Assembly (NCBI RefSeq): GCF_022410515.1
Contig: NZ_JACSDI010000001.1
Coordinates: 1,116,001 to 1,180,000 of the forward strand
Direction: 5' to 3'
Source: Shewanella cutis
GTDB lineage: Bacteria > Pseudomonadota > Gammaproteobacteria > Enterobacterales > Shewanellaceae
Length of the DNA: 64,000 bases
The notes beneath the pieces were generated by a model. It made no database searches and had not been told where the DNA came from. It saw only the letters and a list, made by a program, of their open reading frames with translations. Below are positions 19,399-29,337 of the stretch, in pieces (the stretch's first letter is position 1; the number at the start of each line of letters is the position of its first letter). A program made the position numbers and the translations under genes.

Positions 19399-19834
19399 AT
19401 AATGCACTCCAATGTTAAGCCAACAACTTGGCGCTATTTTTTTGTCTGGATTCATTATGTAAGCAAAAACGTTGTGAATAGTTGAGCAAGATCATAATTT
19501 GCCCTTCATGGTGCCATCTAATTTAGGAAATCTTAAAGAAGCAAGGCCCAGATCACGCATTAACCTTGCTGTTTTATTTTTTACAAAATAGAAAACATCA
19601 TCGGCAACAGCCGCAGAGCCAATGAATACTGTCCGCACTGAACCGCATTAGCATTAAAAATAACCTTGAAAACAAAGGTTAATAAGCTGCGGCTATGAAA
19701 GTACTAAAAAGTGCTTGGAACAATCAACAACGGAACAAACATGCTAAGCATACAAAAGAGCAAAATTGCGCCATTTCAGTTGTAAACTATCTGTTTCAAA
19801 TGAAGAAAGCTTATGGGGGAATTTTGAGAAAAAT
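19399..19834. other. Gene-free 436-bp stretch between the helical-bundle gene and the tRNA array
   Basis: No credible ORF; the open frames here run into the tRNA genes. A small inverted repeat TAACCTT/AAGGTTA (19662-19682) is nested inside a wider AGCCGCAG/CTGCGGCT pair (about 19606-19694). No clear terminator for the tRNA transcript is visible; the best is the weak AATTTT/AAAATT pair at about 19819-19834. Confidence 0.5.
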
Positions 19835-19910
19835 TGGAGCGACATATCGGGTTCGAACCGATGACCTATACCTTGGCAAGGTATCGCTCTACCAACTGAG
19901 CTAATGTCGC
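19835..19910 (-). tRNA. tRNA-Gly(GCC), copy 4 of the array
   Basis: A 76-nt cloverleaf with acceptor GCGACAT/ATGTCGC, D-loop AGCTCAGTTGGTAGAG, anticodon loop TTGCCAA (anticodon GCC), T-loop GGTTCGAACCC and encoded TCCA end. It is identical to the other three copies. Confidence 0.97.
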
Positions 19911-19942
19911 ATTTACATTTTAAGACTGTAACCGTCTGAAAT

Positions 19943-20018
19943 TGGAGCGACATATCGGGTTCGAACCGATGACCTATACCTTGGCAAGGTATCGCTCTAC
20001 CAACTGAGCTAATGTCGC
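19943..20018 (-). tRNA. tRNA-Gly(GCC), copy 3 of the array
   Basis: The sequence is identical to the neighbouring copies: anticodon loop TTGCCAA (GCC) and encoded 3' CCA. It is separated from copy 4 by 32 bases and from copy 2 by 44. Confidence 0.97.
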
Positions 20019-20062
20019 ATAATTTTGTATTTAATGACTTGGTGAATCACTAAATTTGTATT

Positions 20063-20138
20063 TGGAGCGACATATCGGGTTCGAACCGATGACCTATACC
20101 TTGGCAAGGTATCGCTCTACCAACTGAGCTAATGTCGC
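20063..20138 (-). tRNA. tRNA-Gly(GCC), copy 2 of the array
   Basis: The sequence is identical to the neighbouring copies. The 44-base spacers on both sides are near copies of each other (both contain TTTAATGACTTGGT and AATCACTAAATTTGTA), so this copy sits in a 120-bp tandem repeat. Confidence 0.97.
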
Positions 20139-20182
20139 ATATCCTGCATTTAATGACTTGGTAAATCACTAAATTTGTAATT

Positions 20183-20258
20183 TGGAGCGACATATCGGGT
20201 TCGAACCGATGACCTATACCTTGGCAAGGTATCGCTCTACCAACTGAGCTAATGTCGC
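20183..20258 (-). tRNA. tRNA-Gly(GCC), copy 1 of the array (promoter-proximal)
   Basis: The sequence is identical to the other copies, with anticodon GCC and encoded CCA. It is the first transcribed unit, about 45 bases past the predicted start point. Confidence 0.97.
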
Positions 20259-20309
20259 CTTTATTTATTTGACTAGACAATCATGCCCGCATCAAAAAGT
20301 TGAGGCCGC

Positions 20310-20337
20310 ATTATATGAAAAATTTATGCGGCTGCAA
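20310..20337 (-). promoter_or_regulatory. Promoter of the tRNA-Gly array
   Basis: On the minus strand TTGCAG (20332-20337), a 16-base spacer and a perfect TATAAT (20310-20315) are followed by a GC-rich discriminator GCGGCC. That discriminator is typical of stable-RNA promoters under stringent (ppGpp) control. Confidence 0.8.
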
Positions 20338-20367
20338 CCCCTTCTTGCAGATTTATCTGCTGATCGG

Positions 20368-20913
20368 TCAAATTTTAAATACTTTGCTACGGTAATACTG
20401 CAATTCCGCTATCGACTCTTGGATATCTTGCAAAGCTTGGTGAGTGTTTTGCTTTTTGAAACCCGACATGGTTTCAGGGCTCCAACGTTTCACTAACTCT
20501 TTAACCGTGCTTACATCGAGGTTGCGGTAATGGAAGTAATCCTCCAGCTCGCGCATGTAGCGGTTTAAAAAGCGACGGTCTTGGCCCACGCTGTTACCGC
20601 ACATTGGTGAGGCGCCCTTAGGTACGTATTGCTCTAAAAATGCGATGGTTTGAGCAACAGCCTCTGCTTCGTTTACTTGGCTGGCGCGGACTCTCTCAAT
20701 CAGTCCCGATTCACCATGGTGTTTTTGGTTCCAATCATCCATAGCCGCTAATACTTCATCCGATTGGTGAATCGCAATCACAGGTCCCTGACCGATAATA
20801 TTGAGTTCTTGGTCAGTGACTAAGGTAGCAATTTCAATGACTCTATCCACATCGGGTTCTAACCCTGTCATTTCGAGATCGATCCAAATGAGATTATTCG
20901 CGTCTGCCGCCAT
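20368..20913 (-). CDS. orn: Oligoribonuclease
   Basis: The 181-residue 3'-5' exoribonuclease has the DEDDh motifs: WIDLEMTG (Asp12, Glu14), then [29 protein letters not shown] and an H-containing [10 protein letters not shown]. It degrades 2-5-nt RNAs, including pGpG from c-di-GMP breakdown, which fits the many c-di-GMP proteins of this genome. It is divergent from rsgA, as in E. coli. Confidence 0.97.
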   Translation of the reverse strand: MAADANNLIWIDLEMTGLEPDVDRVIEIATLVTDQELNIIGQGPVIAIHQSDEVLAAMDDWNQKHHGESGLIERVRASQVNEAEAVAQTIAFLEQYVPKGASPMCGNSVGQDRRFLNRYMRELEDYFHYRNLDVSTVKELVKRWSPETMSGFKKQNTHQALQDIQESIAELQYYRSKVFKI

Positions 20914-21025
20914 AATTGCGCCTTATCATGTCTGTTAGCCTAAATTCAGGCTTTTTTATTCAAGAGTGTGTATCATACTGCTTTTTTGAAACACAAAAAA
21001 TCACCTAATTGACGAAGATAAATCA

Positions 21026-22090
21026 GTGAGTAAAAAGAAACCCCTAAGCCAAGGCCAATTACGCCGTATGCGCGCCAATCACGAGAAACGCCTCAATCGT
21101 GACAGTGGTGATAAAAATACGCCTGAGTTACAGGATAGCTCACTCGGCCCAGAACTGAGCGGTACTGTCATATCTCGCTTTGGCCAACATGCCGATATTG
21201 AAACTGAAGACGGCCAGATTGTGCGCTGTAATATTCGCCGCACCATTAGCAGTTTAGTCACTGGCGATAAAGTGATTGTACGCTTAGCCATTGAAAGCCA
21301 AGCTAATAGTGGCATAGCAGGCATTGTGGAAGCAGTACATCCAAGACGCTCTTCACTCTCACGCCCCGATTTATATGATGGCGTGAAAATTATCGCCTCG
21401 AATATCGACCAAATTTTGATTGTGTCGTCGGTGTTACCTAGCTTTACCACCCAAATTATTGACCGTTACTTAGTCGCCGCTGAAGACACCGATATTCCGC
21501 CGATTATTATTTTGAATAAAATCGATTTGCTGACACCTGAAGATGCGCCCGCCATAGAGGAAGCCTTAAAGCGTTATCAAGATATTGGCTATCCGGTGTA
21601 TAAGGTCAGCAGTAAATTAGGCGAAGGTCTGGAAACCATCAAAGCCCTGCTCAAGGATAAAGTGAGTGTGTTTGCGGGTCAGTCAGGTGTGGGGAAGTCT
21701 TCACTGGTCAACGCCTTACTGCCGGAAGCCGAACTGCTCGTCGGTGATGTCTCAGGCAACTCCGGGCTTGGGCAACACACCACCACTACCGCTAAATTAC
21801 TGCATTTACCCAGTGGCGGTGATTTAATTGATTCCCCCGGCGTACGCGAATTTGCCCTTTGGCATTTGCCTGCGCAGCGTGTTGGTTGGTGTTTTATTGA
21901 ATTTCGCGACTTTTTAGGTGGCTGTAAATTCCGCGACTGCAAGCACGGTGACGATCCTGGCTGCGCCTTAAAAGCCGCCGTCGATGCGGGTAAGATTAGC
22001 GAAGATCGCTTTAATAACTACCATCGTATTATCGCAAGCCTTGATGAACAGCGTCACGCTCGGCAATTCCGCGCCCAAAGCGATGAATAA
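21026..22090 (+). CDS. rsgA: Small-subunit ribosome biogenesis GTPase RsgA
   Basis: The 354-residue GTPase has an N-terminal OB fold, a circularly permuted G domain (NKIDLL before P-loop GQSGVGKSSLVNAL near residue 218, then DSPGVREF) and a C-terminal zinc knuckle (CKFRDCKHGDDPGC). It matures the 30S subunit. The start is GTG, giving MSKKKPLSQGQLRRM, the usual basic N-terminus. It is the first gene of the plus-strand run with psd. Confidence 0.97.
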   Translation: MSKKKPLSQGQLRRMRANHEKRLNRDSGDKNTPELQDSSLGPELSGTVISRFGQHADIETEDGQIVRCNIRRTISSLVTGDKVIVRLAIESQANSGIAGIVEAVHPRRSSLSRPDLYDGVKIIASNIDQILIVSSVLPSFTTQIIDRYLVAAEDTDIPPIIILNKIDLLTPEDAPAIEEALKRYQDIGYPVYKVSSKLGEGLETIKALLKDKVSVFAGQSGVGKSSLVNALLPEAELLVGDVSGNSGLGQHTTTTAKLLHLPSGGDLIDSPGVREFALWHLPAQRVGWCFIEFRDFLGGCKFRDCKHGDDPGCALKAAVDAGKISEDRFNNYHRIIASLDEQRHARQFRAQSDE

Positions 22091-22162
22091 GCGGAACAGC
22101 GAATAAATCAACCTAAAATAAGTCTCAACCTAAGTTGAGCCGCAAACGGAAAGGAACATAAA

Positions 22163-23041
22163 TTGGATAAAGTGAAAATTGCGCTGCAGTACATGCTGCC
22201 AAAGCACCTGTTATCTCGCTTAGTCGGTAAACTTGCCGCTTCTGAAGCTGGCGCATTAACGACTGCCGCGATTAAATGGTTTATCAAGCAATATAAAATT
22301 GATATGAGCGAAGCGGCTCAGAGCGAACCTGAGGCTTATAAAAGCTTCAACGACTTTTTTACCCGCGCACTTAAGCCAGGTATTCGCCCCATCAATAGCG
22401 TGGCCAATATCATGGTGCATCCGGTTGATGGCGCAGTGAGCCAGCTAGGCCCCATCAAGGATGGCCGTATTTTCCAAGCAAAAGGTCATCACTACTCTTC
22501 ACTCACCCTGCTTGGCGATCAAGCTGAAGATGCCAAACGTTTCGAAGGGGGGGATTTTGCAACTATTTATCTGGCTCCTAAGGATTATCACCGCATCCAT
22601 ATGCCGATTAAGGGCACTCTATCTAAGATGACCTATGTGCCGGGCGAGTTGTTTTCGGTTAACCCGTTAACCGCACGTCACGTCCCAGGACTATTTGCTC
22701 GTAACGAACGTGTAGTGGCGATTTTTGAAACCGAGCGAGGCCCGCTAGCCATGGTATTAGTCGGTGCAACTATAGTAGCCAGTATCGAAACCGTTTGGGC
22801 AGGTACAGTGACGCCGCCAACGGGTAAGCAAGTGTTCACTTGGGACTATCCAACAGTCGGGCCAGATGCCATCACCTTAGATAAAGGTGAAGAAATGGGC
22901 CGCTTTAAACTTGGCAGTACCGTTGTGATGCTGTTTGCAAAAGAGGCTATCGATACCTTTGCGGAAGGTGTTGAACCTGAAGCCGTGACGCGAATGGGTC
23001 AAGCCTTTGCCAATCTCAAAGACCTGCCATCTGCTGACTAA
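22163..23041 (+). CDS. psd: Phosphatidylserine decarboxylase proenzyme
   Basis: The 292-residue product carries the LGST self-cleavage site ([11 protein letters not shown] near residue 250), where the Ser becomes the pyruvoyl cofactor of the alpha chain, and the HPVDG motif near residue 93. It makes phosphatidylethanolamine at the inner membrane. The start is TTG after an AAAGGAAC ribosome site. The rsgA-psd-mscM order is the same as in E. coli, with one transporter gene inserted. Confidence 0.96.
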   Translation: MDKVKIALQYMLPKHLLSRLVGKLAASEAGALTTAAIKWFIKQYKIDMSEAAQSEPEAYKSFNDFFTRALKPGIRPINSVANIMVHPVDGAVSQLGPIKDGRIFQAKGHHYSSLTLLGDQAEDAKRFEGGDFATIYLAPKDYHRIHMPIKGTLSKMTYVPGELFSVNPLTARHVPGLFARNERVVAIFETERGPLAMVLVGATIVASIETVWAGTVTPPTGKQVFTWDYPTVGPDAITLDKGEEMGRFKLGSTVVMLFAKEAIDTFAEGVEPEAVTRMGQAFANLKDLPSAD

Positions 23042-23058
23042 GCGCTTGGGCGGTTGAT

Positions 23059-23943
23059 TTGAGCCAGACGGCGAAACCCTCGGGATTACTCGAATTACAT
23101 TTGGCTGTGCTGATGTTTGGTGGCACGGCCTTGTTCTCAAAGTTAATTCCCTTAAGCGCACTCGATATCACATTCCTCAGATGTGTAGTTGCCGCATTTG
23201 TACTGGCTCTGCTGGTCAAATTTCGTGGTAAATACTTAAGTCTTGGGAGCAAAAAAGATTACTTAGTCGCTATCGGTTTAGGTGTCATCGTCAGTTTGCA
23301 TTGGGTCACGTATTTTGCCGCGATGCAACTCTCCTCGGTTGCCATCGGTATGATCGCCTTTTTTACTTATCCCGTCATGACAGTAATTGCCGAGCCGTTA
23401 TTAACAGGCAATAAAATCAAGCTGATGGATATTATCAGCGGTATCTTGGTACTGATAGGCGTAGTGCTATTAATCCCCGAAGCCAATCTCGGTAACGACA
23501 CTACCTTAGGTATTGCAATCGGTATCCTATCGGCGATGTTATTTACCGCTCGCAACCTGCTGCAAAAACGCTATTTTTCGCAATATAGTGGCCCACACGC
23601 CATGTTTTACCAAACCTTAGTGGCAGCGGTATTTCTTATGCCTTGGCATCAAACAGAGTTACACACTATCTCCCGCGAAACCTGGGGATTAATCCTGTTG
23701 CTCGGGGTGGTGTTTACCGCTGCACCCCATGCATTATTTACCTCAGCCCTAAGGCAATTAAGCGCTAAAACTGTTGGATTAGTGTCCTGCCTACAACCCT
23801 TTTACGGTGCGATGTTGGCATTATTGATCTTAGGTGAAGCACTAAATCTCAATACCCTCATAGGCGGAACTATCATCGTTGCTACCGCTATCTTTGAAAC
23901 CCATCAATCCCACCAATCCCAGCGGCGAAAAAAGAACGTTTAA
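23059..23943 (+). CDS. EamA/DMT-family membrane transporter
   Basis: The 294-residue protein has about ten membrane helices in two EamA repeats (LMFGGTALFSKLIPL..., and LSAMLFTARNLLQKRYFSQYSG...). Such proteins are drug/metabolite exporters or permeases; the substrate cannot be told. It starts with TTG 17 bases after psd, so it is likely cotranscribed. In E. coli this gene is absent between psd and mscM. Confidence 0.85.
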   Translation: MSQTAKPSGLLELHLAVLMFGGTALFSKLIPLSALDITFLRCVVAAFVLALLVKFRGKYLSLGSKKDYLVAIGLGVIVSLHWVTYFAAMQLSSVAIGMIAFFTYPVMTVIAEPLLTGNKIKLMDIISGILVLIGVVLLIPEANLGNDTTLGIAIGILSAMLFTARNLLQKRYFSQYSGPHAMFYQTLVAAVFLMPWHQTELHTISRETWGLILLLGVVFTAAPHALFTSALRQLSAKTVGLVSCLQPFYGAMLALLILGEALNLNTLIGGTIIVATAIFETHQSHQSQRRKKNV

Positions 23944-23978
23944 AACATACCAATCTTGGCCTAAGTTGGCTAAGATGA

Positions 23979-26900
23979 GTGCGTCTTTCGCCCCTAATTG
24001 CTTTTGCCTATATGCCACGTATTTTATTGTTCGTTATTGCTTTTTTCTCTTTTTCTCTCCATGCCAATTCGCCCTTGCAGTTGGATAAGCGCCTTGGTTT
24101 AAACAACCAAAATCAGCAACAAAATATCAGCATTGACGATCAAATTACTGAGCTTAAAAATAACATTGATAGGCTGGCGGCGAATGCGAGTAGCTTTCAG
24201 CAGGCTCAACTTGATTTTGAAAAAAATAAAAAGGTCATTAATCAAGGACTCAAAGAGGCTGCAGTCCAACTTAAACTGGATAAAGGCACAGCTCTTAACC
24301 AGCAAGCCTCAATGGCTTATTTGCGCTTGTCTGAGTTAAAAGAGAGCGAGACCGCCCTTGGTAACCAAGTCAACGAGCTATTGCAGCGCCATAACCTGCT
24401 GCCCTCCGTCATTGCCAATGCTAGGCAAAATGTGCTGCAAAATAAGAAAACGGAATTGGCGCCTATCGACACCCCTACGGGTGAATTGCAGCAAACGCAG
24501 CGGATTTTCTTCGAGCAAAGCCTTGCCACCCATGAGGCTGAACTCGCCAGCAGCCAAAAGCGCATCGAACTCACCCAACTACAGTTACAACTGGTGCGCC
24601 AACAACTGAGCCAACAGGAAGCCTTTATTGAAACCATCAATAAGGCGATAAATAAGCAGCGGCAGCGACAAACCGATGCAACCTTGGCCAAAAATCTCGT
24701 CGATACTGCAAAAGTCGTCGACCCAGTTACGCGCAATATCGCCGACACCAATCAGATCTATGGCCAAAAACTCCAAACCTTAACCTTGCAAATCAATAAT
24801 GTGGTTGAGCAACAGGAACAGGCTGAACTGCAATATCAATCCCAAGCTAAGCAGTTGGCCAATATTCAAGAGCAAATCACTTGGGTCAAAATGAACTCCG
24901 CCTTTGGTGAACGTTTCTTGCAAATGTTGCAATCGTTACCCAAACCACCAAACCATGAAAAACTGCAAACCCTGATCGCTGATGCTCGCCTAGATAGATA
25001 TCACCTAGAGCAACAGCAGGCGCTAAACGAACAAGAACTCGAGCAGACCAATCGCTACAGCGAGGTGCAAATTAAGCTACTGCTCTCACAACAAGCATTG
25101 CTCACACAGTTAATGCAAAGTTATGACCAATATCTGAGTGAACTAGGCAAACTAAAAGTTAGTTATCAGCAACTTAGCCAACAACATCTCACGCTAAAAA
25201 ATACGCTTAATGAGCATCTTTTTTGGGTACCTAATGCCGCGAGCATTAACAAACTTTGGCTAACTGACGTTCAACGTAGCGCCCTGTGGCTTATCCAAGA
25301 GGCACAGTGGGGGCAACTTGGCAAAGCTTGGCAAGAGCAAAACGACTATTGGTCATGGTGGATCATTCTGTTGGTGCTTTGTTTAGTGATCCAAGATTTA
25401 ATTAAACCTAAATTCAATCGGTTACTTGGTCACTATGCCACCTATGTTGGGAATGTTACTCAGGATAAATTTATCTATACCTTCAAATCCTTAGCCTTAA
25501 GCCTAGGTTACGCCTTAATCAAACCGTTACCGATTGTGGCGGCTGGATGGATATTTTATCAATCTGAGCGTAACTTTGTGCAGGCCGTTGGCATGGGAAT
25601 TTTAGCAATAGGATTGGTTTACCTATTGTATCGCTTAATTTTTATTCTTGCCCTCGATAAAGGCGTCTTGGTCGGCCACTTCAAGCGCCCCTCAAAACTT
25701 ATCCAAGCGGGTCAACTGCGACTAAAACACTTTGTCTTTGTCGCGAGCCCCTTACTTGGCATTATGGGATTTACTGAAATCCTCGATGCATCCCTTATCC
25801 GTAACAGCATTGGCCGCGGTGCATTTATCTGTTTTTGTGTCGTTTTATTCTTGTTATACAAGGATATTTTGCTCCTGAGCCGGCAAAATACCGATACTAA
25901 AAAAGACGGCAAAAACAAGCGATTAATCCAAAAAATGCTTTGGGCCTTATTGATTTCAGTCCCATTACTGAGCGCGGTGCTAGCGTTTAGAGGCTACTAC
26001 TTCACCGCCTTCCAAATGTTGCTGCAACTACAGTTATCTATTGTATTGGGGTTAAGTTTTTTACTTCTCTATCAATTAATTAAGCGGTGGATGTTGATTG
26101 AGCGCCGCCGCATTGCCTTCGATCGGGCGAAAGCGAAACGGGCAGAGCGTTTAGCCCAACGTGAAAAAGGCGAAACACACCATGCCTCAAACGATGGCCT
26201 AGACACCTATGAAGAGCCTGTGGTCGATCTCGAAACTATTTCGAGTCAATCCCTCGGGTTAGTGCGCTCTTTACTGCTGTTAGCTTTTTTAGCCAGTTTG
26301 ATTGGCCTGTGGACGCAAACCCATACGGCGCTGTTTTCCTTCCTTGATGGCATTACCCTATGGACCACCAATACCAGCATCAATGGGGTTGAGCAGCAGC
26401 TTCCGATTACGATGAAATCGCTGTTATTTGGCTTAATCATCGTTGGCTTTTCGCTGATGATCGCCACCAATTTACCCGGTTTGCTTGAGCTGATGATCTT
26501 GCAAAGACTCGACCTAACACCCGGCACTGGCTTTGCCATCACAACCGTAAGCCGTTATTTGGTGGTGTTTTTAGGTCTATTGATTGGCTTTTCGAACCTT
26601 GGGATGGAATGGTCAAAACTACAATGGCTGATTGCCGCGCTGTCACTGGGTCTCGGTTTTGGTTTGCAGGAGATTTTTGCCAACTTTATTTCGGGTCTGA
26701 TTATTCTGTTCGAGAAACCCGTGCGTATTGGCGACACCGTCACCATTCGCGATCTCACGGGGACTGTCAGTAAAATCCAGATCCGCGCCACCACGATTAT
26801 CGACTGGGATAGAAAGGAAATTATCATCCCAAACAAGGCCTTTATTACCGAGCAGTTAATTAACTGGTCACTGTCGGATCCTATCACTCGGGTGATCGTC

Positions 26901-27215
26901 CATGTGTCAGTCGCCCGTGATTCAGATCCCGCCAAAGTAGAAGCCACGCTTTATCAAGCGGTGCAAGAATGCGAGGATGCGTTGCCTAATCCAGAGCCTG
27001 AAGTGTGGTTTGCAGGCTTTGGCAAACATACCCAAGACTATGAAGTCCGCGCCTACGCCAAAGATATGTCGGCGCGTTGGCCACTTCGCCACGACTTACA
27101 TAAACGTATTACCCGAAAACTCAAAGAAAACAACTTAGAACTCGCCTATCCGCAAATGGAAATCCATCTTAAAAATGGCCAGAATCGCGATCAGGTCGGC
27201 ATAATTCGCAGTTAA
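23979..27215 (+). CDS. mscM: Large MscS-family mechanosensitive channel (MscM/YjeP type)
   Basis: This 1078-residue protein has a signal peptide, a periplasmic coiled-coil region rich in Gln/Leu/Glu (about residues 40-430), roughly nine membrane helices (about 450-850) and a C-terminal MscS domain. The pore region LSLGLGFGLQEIFANFISGLIILFEKPVRIGD is followed by the beta domain (VTIRDLTGTVSKIQIRATTI, IIPNKAFI). It releases solutes on osmotic downshock. Its place after psd matches mscM of E. coli. The GTG at 23979 is the longest start; an ATG at 24012 gives a tidier signal peptide, and neither has a strong ribosome site. Confidence 0.88.
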   Translation: MRLSPLIAFAYMPRILLFVIAFFSFSLHANSPLQLDKRLGLNNQNQQQNISIDDQITELKNNIDRLAANASSFQQAQLDFEKNKKVINQGLKEAAVQLKLDKGTALNQQASMAYLRLSELKESETALGNQVNELLQRHNLLPSVIANARQNVLQNKKTELAPIDTPTGELQQTQRIFFEQSLATHEAELASSQKRIELTQLQLQLVRQQLSQQEAFIETINKAINKQRQRQTDATLAKNLVDTAKVVDPVTRNIADTNQIYGQKLQTLTLQINNVVEQQEQAELQYQSQAKQLANIQEQITWVKMNSAFGERFLQMLQSLPKPPNHEKLQTLIADARLDRYHLEQQQALNEQELEQTNRYSEVQIKLLLSQQALLTQLMQSYDQYLSELGKLKVSYQQLSQQHLTLKNTLNEHLFWVPNAASINKLWLTDVQRSALWLIQEAQWGQLGKAWQEQNDYWSWWIILLVLCLVIQDLIKPKFNRLLGHYATYVGNVTQDKFIYTFKSLALSLGYALIKPLPIVAAGWIFYQSERNFVQAVGMGILAIGLVYLLYRLIFILALDKGVLVGHFKRPSKLIQAGQLRLKHFVFVASPLLGIMGFTEILDASLIRNSIGRGAFICFCVVLFLLYKDILLLSRQNTDTKKDGKNKRLIQKMLWALLISVPLLSAVLAFRGYYFTAFQMLLQLQLSIVLGLSFLLLYQLIKRWMLIERRRIAFDRAKAKRAERLAQREKGETHHASNDGLDTYEEPVVDLETISSQSLGLVRSLLLLAFLASLIGLWTQTHTALFSFLDGITLWTTNTSINGVEQQLPITMKSLLFGLIIVGFSLMIATNLPGLLELMILQRLDLTPGTGFAITTVSRYLVVFLGLLIGFSNLGMEWSKLQWLIAALSLGLGFGLQEIFANFISGLIILFEKPVRIGDTVTIRDLTGTVSKIQIRATTIIDWDRKEIIIPNKAFITEQLINWSLSDPITRVIVHVSVARDSDPAKVEATLYQAVQECEDALPNPEPEVWFAGFGKHTQDYEVRAYAKDMSARWPLRHDLHKRITRKLKENNLELAYPQMEIHLKNGQNRDQVGIIRS

Positions 27216-27230
27216 TAGGACGATAAACAA

Positions 27231-27953
27231 ATGCTTATTTTTGCTCACCGCGGTGCCAGCGGTTATGTAGCCGAAAATACCTTAGCCGCTATGGCAAAAG
27301 CGATTGAATTAGGCGCCAAAGCCATTGAACTGGATGTGCACAATGTCGAAGGTGAGTTAGTGGTATTTCATGACCGCAGACTCGACAGTAAAAGCTCAGG
27401 CACAGGAATAATCCAATTAGTCAGCAAAGGCTATCTTGCCAATGTCACCGTCAAAGGCGAACCCATCCCCACACTTTGGCAAGTGCTTGAGCTTGTTGCT
27501 GGCCGCGCCACGGTAAACATTGAACTTAAAGGCGTAAATACAGTAGCGCCACTCCTCCAACTTTACCCCAAAGCTATTGCAGAGCTGGGGTTCAGTGCTG
27601 AGCAATTACTGATTTCCTCCTTCAATCACCCTTATTTACAGCAAGTCAAACAGGCTCTGCCACAGGCATTCGTGGCGCCCTTGCTCGCCAGTATTCCCCT
27701 CGATGGCGCGGCGGTCGTGAGCGAGCTAAACGCATATTCTTTGCATTTAGATGTGAGTTTTATCAGCAAAGCCCTAGTGGACGATGCTCATCAAAGGGGC
27801 GCTAAGGTCTATGTTTATACGGTAGATCACAGCGATGATATTCATGCTCTGCAGCAGCTCGGCGTTGATGGCATCTTCAGCAACTACCCCGACCGTGCGA
27901 TGCAGGCACTAGCACAACCGACCAATACGGATTATCAGGGCTATTTCGAATAA
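27231..27953 (+). CDS. Glycerophosphodiester phosphodiesterase family protein
   Basis: The 240-residue cytoplasmic enzyme has the GDPD motifs FAHRGASGYVAENTLAA (catalytic His in HRG), IELDVH and VVFHDRRLDS, and the TIM-barrel end VYVYTVDHSDDIHALQQLGVDGIFSNYPDRA. It would hydrolyse glycerophosphodiesters to glycerol-3-phosphate and an alcohol. There is no signal peptide, so it resembles cytoplasmic UgpQ rather than periplasmic GlpQ. It follows the channel gene by 15 bases with AGGA before the ATG. Confidence 0.88.
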   Translation: MLIFAHRGASGYVAENTLAAMAKAIELGAKAIELDVHNVEGELVVFHDRRLDSKSSGTGIIQLVSKGYLANVTVKGEPIPTLWQVLELVAGRATVNIELKGVNTVAPLLQLYPKAIAELGFSAEQLLISSFNHPYLQQVKQALPQAFVAPLLASIPLDGAAVVSELNAYSLHLDVSFISKALVDDAHQRGAKVYVYTVDHSDDIHALQQLGVDGIFSNYPDRAMQALAQPTNTDYQGYFE

Positions 27954-27976
27954 CCACATCGCAGGAACTTAGCGCC

Positions 27977-28312
27977 TTAAGCTTGGCTATTTCGCTGCGC
28001 CCAATAGCCAATAAAAATAAACATGCTCACTATCAGCAAAAACATCCAATGGGATGGCATGGCGACGATTTGCCTTGCCACCCAAGGCGTGGCTTTAACG
28101 ATCAGCAGCCCGTAGCCAAAGGCATTAACAATAATAAAAACCAAGGTTCGCAGCATAAATGAGTGTCCAAGTAAATGCCGCCTGATGATACGATTCACAT
28201 CGGCTGAAAACACTAAAATCAAACACACCACCATGGCCGTAGCGATGTCGAAAGCCCAAGGGCGCAGCATATTGCCTAAATGGCTAATAATGGCGACTAA
28301 CTCATCAAACAT
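27977..28312 (-). CDS. DUF3392-family membrane protein
   Basis: The 111-residue protein has three membrane segments (IATAMVVCLILVF, TLVFIIVNAFGYGLLIV and WMFLLIVSMFIFIGYW) separated by RIIRRHLLGHSFMLRT, which I recall as typical of DUF3392. The function is unknown. It faces the diesterase gene and shares its upstream region with the plus-strand dehydrogenase. Confidence 0.75.
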   Translation of the reverse strand: MFDELVAIISHLGNMLRPWAFDIATAMVVCLILVFSADVNRIIRRHLLGHSFMLRTLVFIIVNAFGYGLLIVKATPWVARQIVAMPSHWMFLLIVSMFIFIGYWAQRNSQA

Positions 28313-28401
28313 AATAACTCAACCTAAATAGCGCTGCAAAAATCCAAAAACGACAGCAGCATATTGAAAAATAAAGACAACCAAGCATAAAGGGAGACGA
28401 C

Positions 28402-29337
28402 ATGGGGCACAAGTTACTCTTACTGACGAAGGTAAATGAGCAGTATCGCCAACTCATTGAGGCGCAGCAGCTGCCAGGGCTTGAGTTGCTTGATGATAAC
28501 CCCGCCAATATTAGTCAAGCCGATATCTGGCTTGCTGAGCCCAAACTTGCCGCGCCACTATTGCCCCATGCAAAGCAACTGCAATGGCTGCAATCGAGTT
28601 TTGCAGGGATTGATGCCCTCATGGGGCCAAGGGCGAGGAAAGATTATCAACTCACCAACATCAAAGGGATTTTCGGCCCCTTAATGAGTGAGTATCTGTT
28701 TGGTTATCTGCTCGCCCATGTGCGAGGGCATCATTTTTACCAGCAGCAACAACAGCAAAAATCTTGGCAAGTACAAGGTACGATGCGCCATTCCAGTTTA
28801 CAAGGAATGTGGCTTTTGATCTTAGGGACGGGTTCCATCGCACAACATGTTGCCAAGACGGCTAAACATTTTGGCATGCATGTCACTGGAGTAAACCGCG
28901 GTGCCCGAGAGGTCGAAGGCTTTGATGTGATTTTGCCGCTGTCGCAATTAGCCCTAGCCTTAGGCCAAAGTGATGTCGTCACTAACTTACTACCAAGCAC
29001 ACCAGAAACGCGCCAGCTGTTGAATGAGTCAATGCTCGCTAAGCTCAAAGCCGATGCTATTTTGGTAAATGTTGGCCGCGGTGATGTACTCGATCTCGAT
29101 GCCCTCAACGCCCAGCTGATTGCCCATCCTGCGCAGCAGGCAATTCTTGACGTGTTCATGCAGGAGCCGCTCCCTGCGACTCATCCGATTTGGGAAAGAA
29201 ACAATGCCATCATCACGCCCCACATCTCGGCACCAAGCCACCCAGAGCAAATCGTCCGTATTTTTAGTGATAACTATCGTCGCTATATCGCGGCACAGCC
29301 GCTACAAAATCAGGTTGATTTTACTCAGGGCTATTAG
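28402..29337 (+). CDS. D-isomer-specific 2-hydroxyacid dehydrogenase (GhrA-like)
   Basis: The 311-residue product has the NAD(P)-binding motif LILGTGSIAQHVAKTAKHFGMHVTGVNR, then the family signatures LLPSTPETRQLLNESML, LVNVGRGDVLDLDAL, LDVFMQEPLPATHPIW and the catalytic His in ITPHISAPSHP. It is likely a glyoxylate/hydroxypyruvate or other 2-oxoacid reductase. The start has GGGAG at good spacing. It is a single gene. Confidence 0.88.
   Translation: MGHKLLLLTKVNEQYRQLIEAQQLPGLELLDDNPANISQADIWLAEPKLAAPLLPHAKQLQWLQSSFAGIDALMGPRARKDYQLTNIKGIFGPLMSEYLFGYLLAHVRGHHFYQQQQQQKSWQVQGTMRHSSLQGMWLLILGTGSIAQHVAKTAKHFGMHVTGVNRGAREVEGFDVILPLSQLALALGQSDVVTNLLPSTPETRQLLNESMLAKLKADAILVNVGRGDVLDLDALNAQLIAHPAQQAILDVFMQEPLPATHPIWERNNAIITPHISAPSHPEQIVRIFSDNYRRYIAAQPLQNQVDFTQGY

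Larger units (their letters stand above)
19835..20258 (-). repeat. Tandem 120-bp repeat (tRNA-Gly plus spacer)
   Basis: Four identical 76-bp tRNA genes start at intervals of 120, 120 and 108 bp. The two 44-bp spacers are closely alike; the last spacer is shorter and different. The pattern indicates unequal-crossover duplication of a tRNA-plus-spacer unit. Confidence 0.85.

Noticed and set aside
19695..20280. Open frames that repeat CDISSVGRAIPCQGIGHRFEPDM
   Set aside because: These are translations of the four tRNA-Gly genes and their spacers on one strand or the other, so they are not proteins.
24317..24751. 144-codon minus-strand ORF in the mechanosensitive channel gene
   Set aside because: It is antisense to the Gln-rich coiled coil, which gives Cys/Trp/Ser-rich shadow frames.
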